Translations under genes and position numbers: made by a program
Part shown: positions 63,509 through 64,000 of the stretch, piece by piece
Layout: every line of letters begins with the position of its first letter
Position numbering within the stretch: the stretch's first letter is position 1
NCBI GenBank assembly: GCA_009829735.1
Contig: CM020619.1
Span: forward strand, 10,530,375 to 10,594,374
Source of the DNA: Pyropia yezoensis
Taxonomy: Eukaryota > Rhodophyta > Bangiophyceae > Bangiales > Bangiaceae
Direction of reading: 5' to 3'
DNA: 64,000 nt
Notes under the pieces: generated by a model
Told to the model about the DNA's origin: nothing
Seen by the model: the letters and a program-made list of their open reading frames with translations, nothing else
Database searches by the model: none

Positions 63509-63611
63509 ACAGCCGCAGAACGGCTGTTGCACACATAGAGATAAAAAAAGAGATCTGGCGTCACTGGCAAGACGGCGATGACCGCGCATGCATTCCATTC
63601 TCCTGTGCCTG

Positions 63612-64000
63612 TAGTGGCGGGCGCCTGCTGTTGGGCGCCCTCCCTCCCCAGCCACTGCGCACGCTTAGACCACCGCGCAAATTCTAACACACACCCTCGC
63701 CGCGTGCAAAAGCACATCACATGCGAAGTCCGCGACGTGTACGTCACCGACGCAGGCTCCGACGTCTTCGCGCCCACACCTTCATGCCGACGCAGTGCAT
63801 TGACGGCTACACTTGTGACCTGGGCTCGAGCGCAGTACCAGGAGTAAGACCGCCGGGTGTACGATCATAACAGGCAGCGGGAGTGGCAACGACCTCGAAG
63901 GCAGGAGCAGCTGCGGGCACAGCAGACACAGCAGCCCCAGAGACTTGCACACAAGCAGCAGCAGGAGTGGGACCGCCGGGTGTCCCATCACAAAACGCGG
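63612..64000 (-). CDS. Copy of the hypothetical repeat protein, cut by window end
   Basis: Matches 55642-56032. It differs by one C near 63602 (TCTCCTG versus TCTCCCTG) and one G near 63830, both in short homopolymers. Only part of exon 2 is inside the window. Confidence 0.45.

Larger units (their letters stand above)
57323..64000. repeat. Near-identical second copy of 49352-56032, probably unmerged contig overlap
   Basis: Every feature from 49352 onward recurs in the same order and orientation, offset by 7968-7973 bp. Differences are nearly all one-base gains or losses in short homopolymers, for example GCCGGGG versus GCCGGGGG near 57680, GAGTGG versus GAGTGGG near 58060, CATTTGC versus CATTGC near 58415. 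The duplicate begins at the first base after the gap and runs off the window. Confidence 0.97.

Noticed and set aside
57323-64000. True tandem gene duplication
   Set aside because: It starts precisely at the scaffold gap and differs mainly by homopolymer indels, so contig overlap is the simpler explanation.
1-64000. tRNA, rRNA and CRISPR arrays
   Set aside because: No cloverleaf with a convincing B box, no rRNA-like block and no spaced short direct repeats were seen by eye; a covariance-model scan was not possible.

Overview
The window looks like nuclear DNA of a very GC-rich eukaryote. Genes carry GT-AG introns (two are placed here, 344 bp and 51 bp), starts have Kozak-like context, and proteins are loaded with Ala/Gly/Pro low-complexity stretches. 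There are RS and RGG domains, a histone fold and eukaryotic protein kinases. Long G or C homopolymers and a high TE load with few introns suggest a bangiophyte red alga (Porphyra/Pyropia type). That is a guess from composition and content; no marker gene proves it.

Layout. 1-3291: a PH-domain plus CAMK-type kinase on the minus strand, running off the left edge. 3292-7157: G/C-tract desert with long (GGGGGT)n and (GGT)n runs. 7158-23295: a block made almost entirely of five inverted-repeat DNA transposons packed 15-63 bp apart: a 1.1-kb element, two MITEs, a complete 10.65-kb PIF/Harbinger element (8740-19393, TGA target duplication) and a 3.8-kb non-autonomous element. The Harbinger element carries a Myb/SANT-like gene and a DDE transposase in convergent orientation, plus a large repeat-rich protein with a duplicated Cys motif. 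25302-26774: a MAPK-like kinase lacking the TxY loop. 27035-27263: another MITE. 28266-28952: an unknown small protein. 31682-34053: an intact Tigger/pogo-like transposon with 31-bp perfect inverted repeats. 36540-42894: a protein with three degenerate SANT repeats, a second SANT-like gene broken between frames, and a class I methyltransferase. 45315-45734: a divergent histone H3, a candidate centromeric H3, followed by five 171-bp tandem repeats. 48605-51616: an RGG/zinc-finger/RS protein of the splicing-factor type. 51792-53570: an unrecognised helical protein on the minus strand. 54504-55538: an IS630/Tc1-mariner transposase. 55642-56808: an unknown gene with a 51-bp intron.

Assembly warning. 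A gap of exactly 500 N (56823-57322) is followed by 6.68 kb that repeats 49352-56032 almost base for base, differing mainly by one-base indels in short homopolymers. This looks like two overlapping contigs laid end to end, so genes after the gap should not be counted as paralogues.

How the genes relate: most of the window is transposon cargo plus unrelated housekeeping or regulatory genes. No operon-like or co-functional cluster is visible apart from the gene set inside the Harbinger element.
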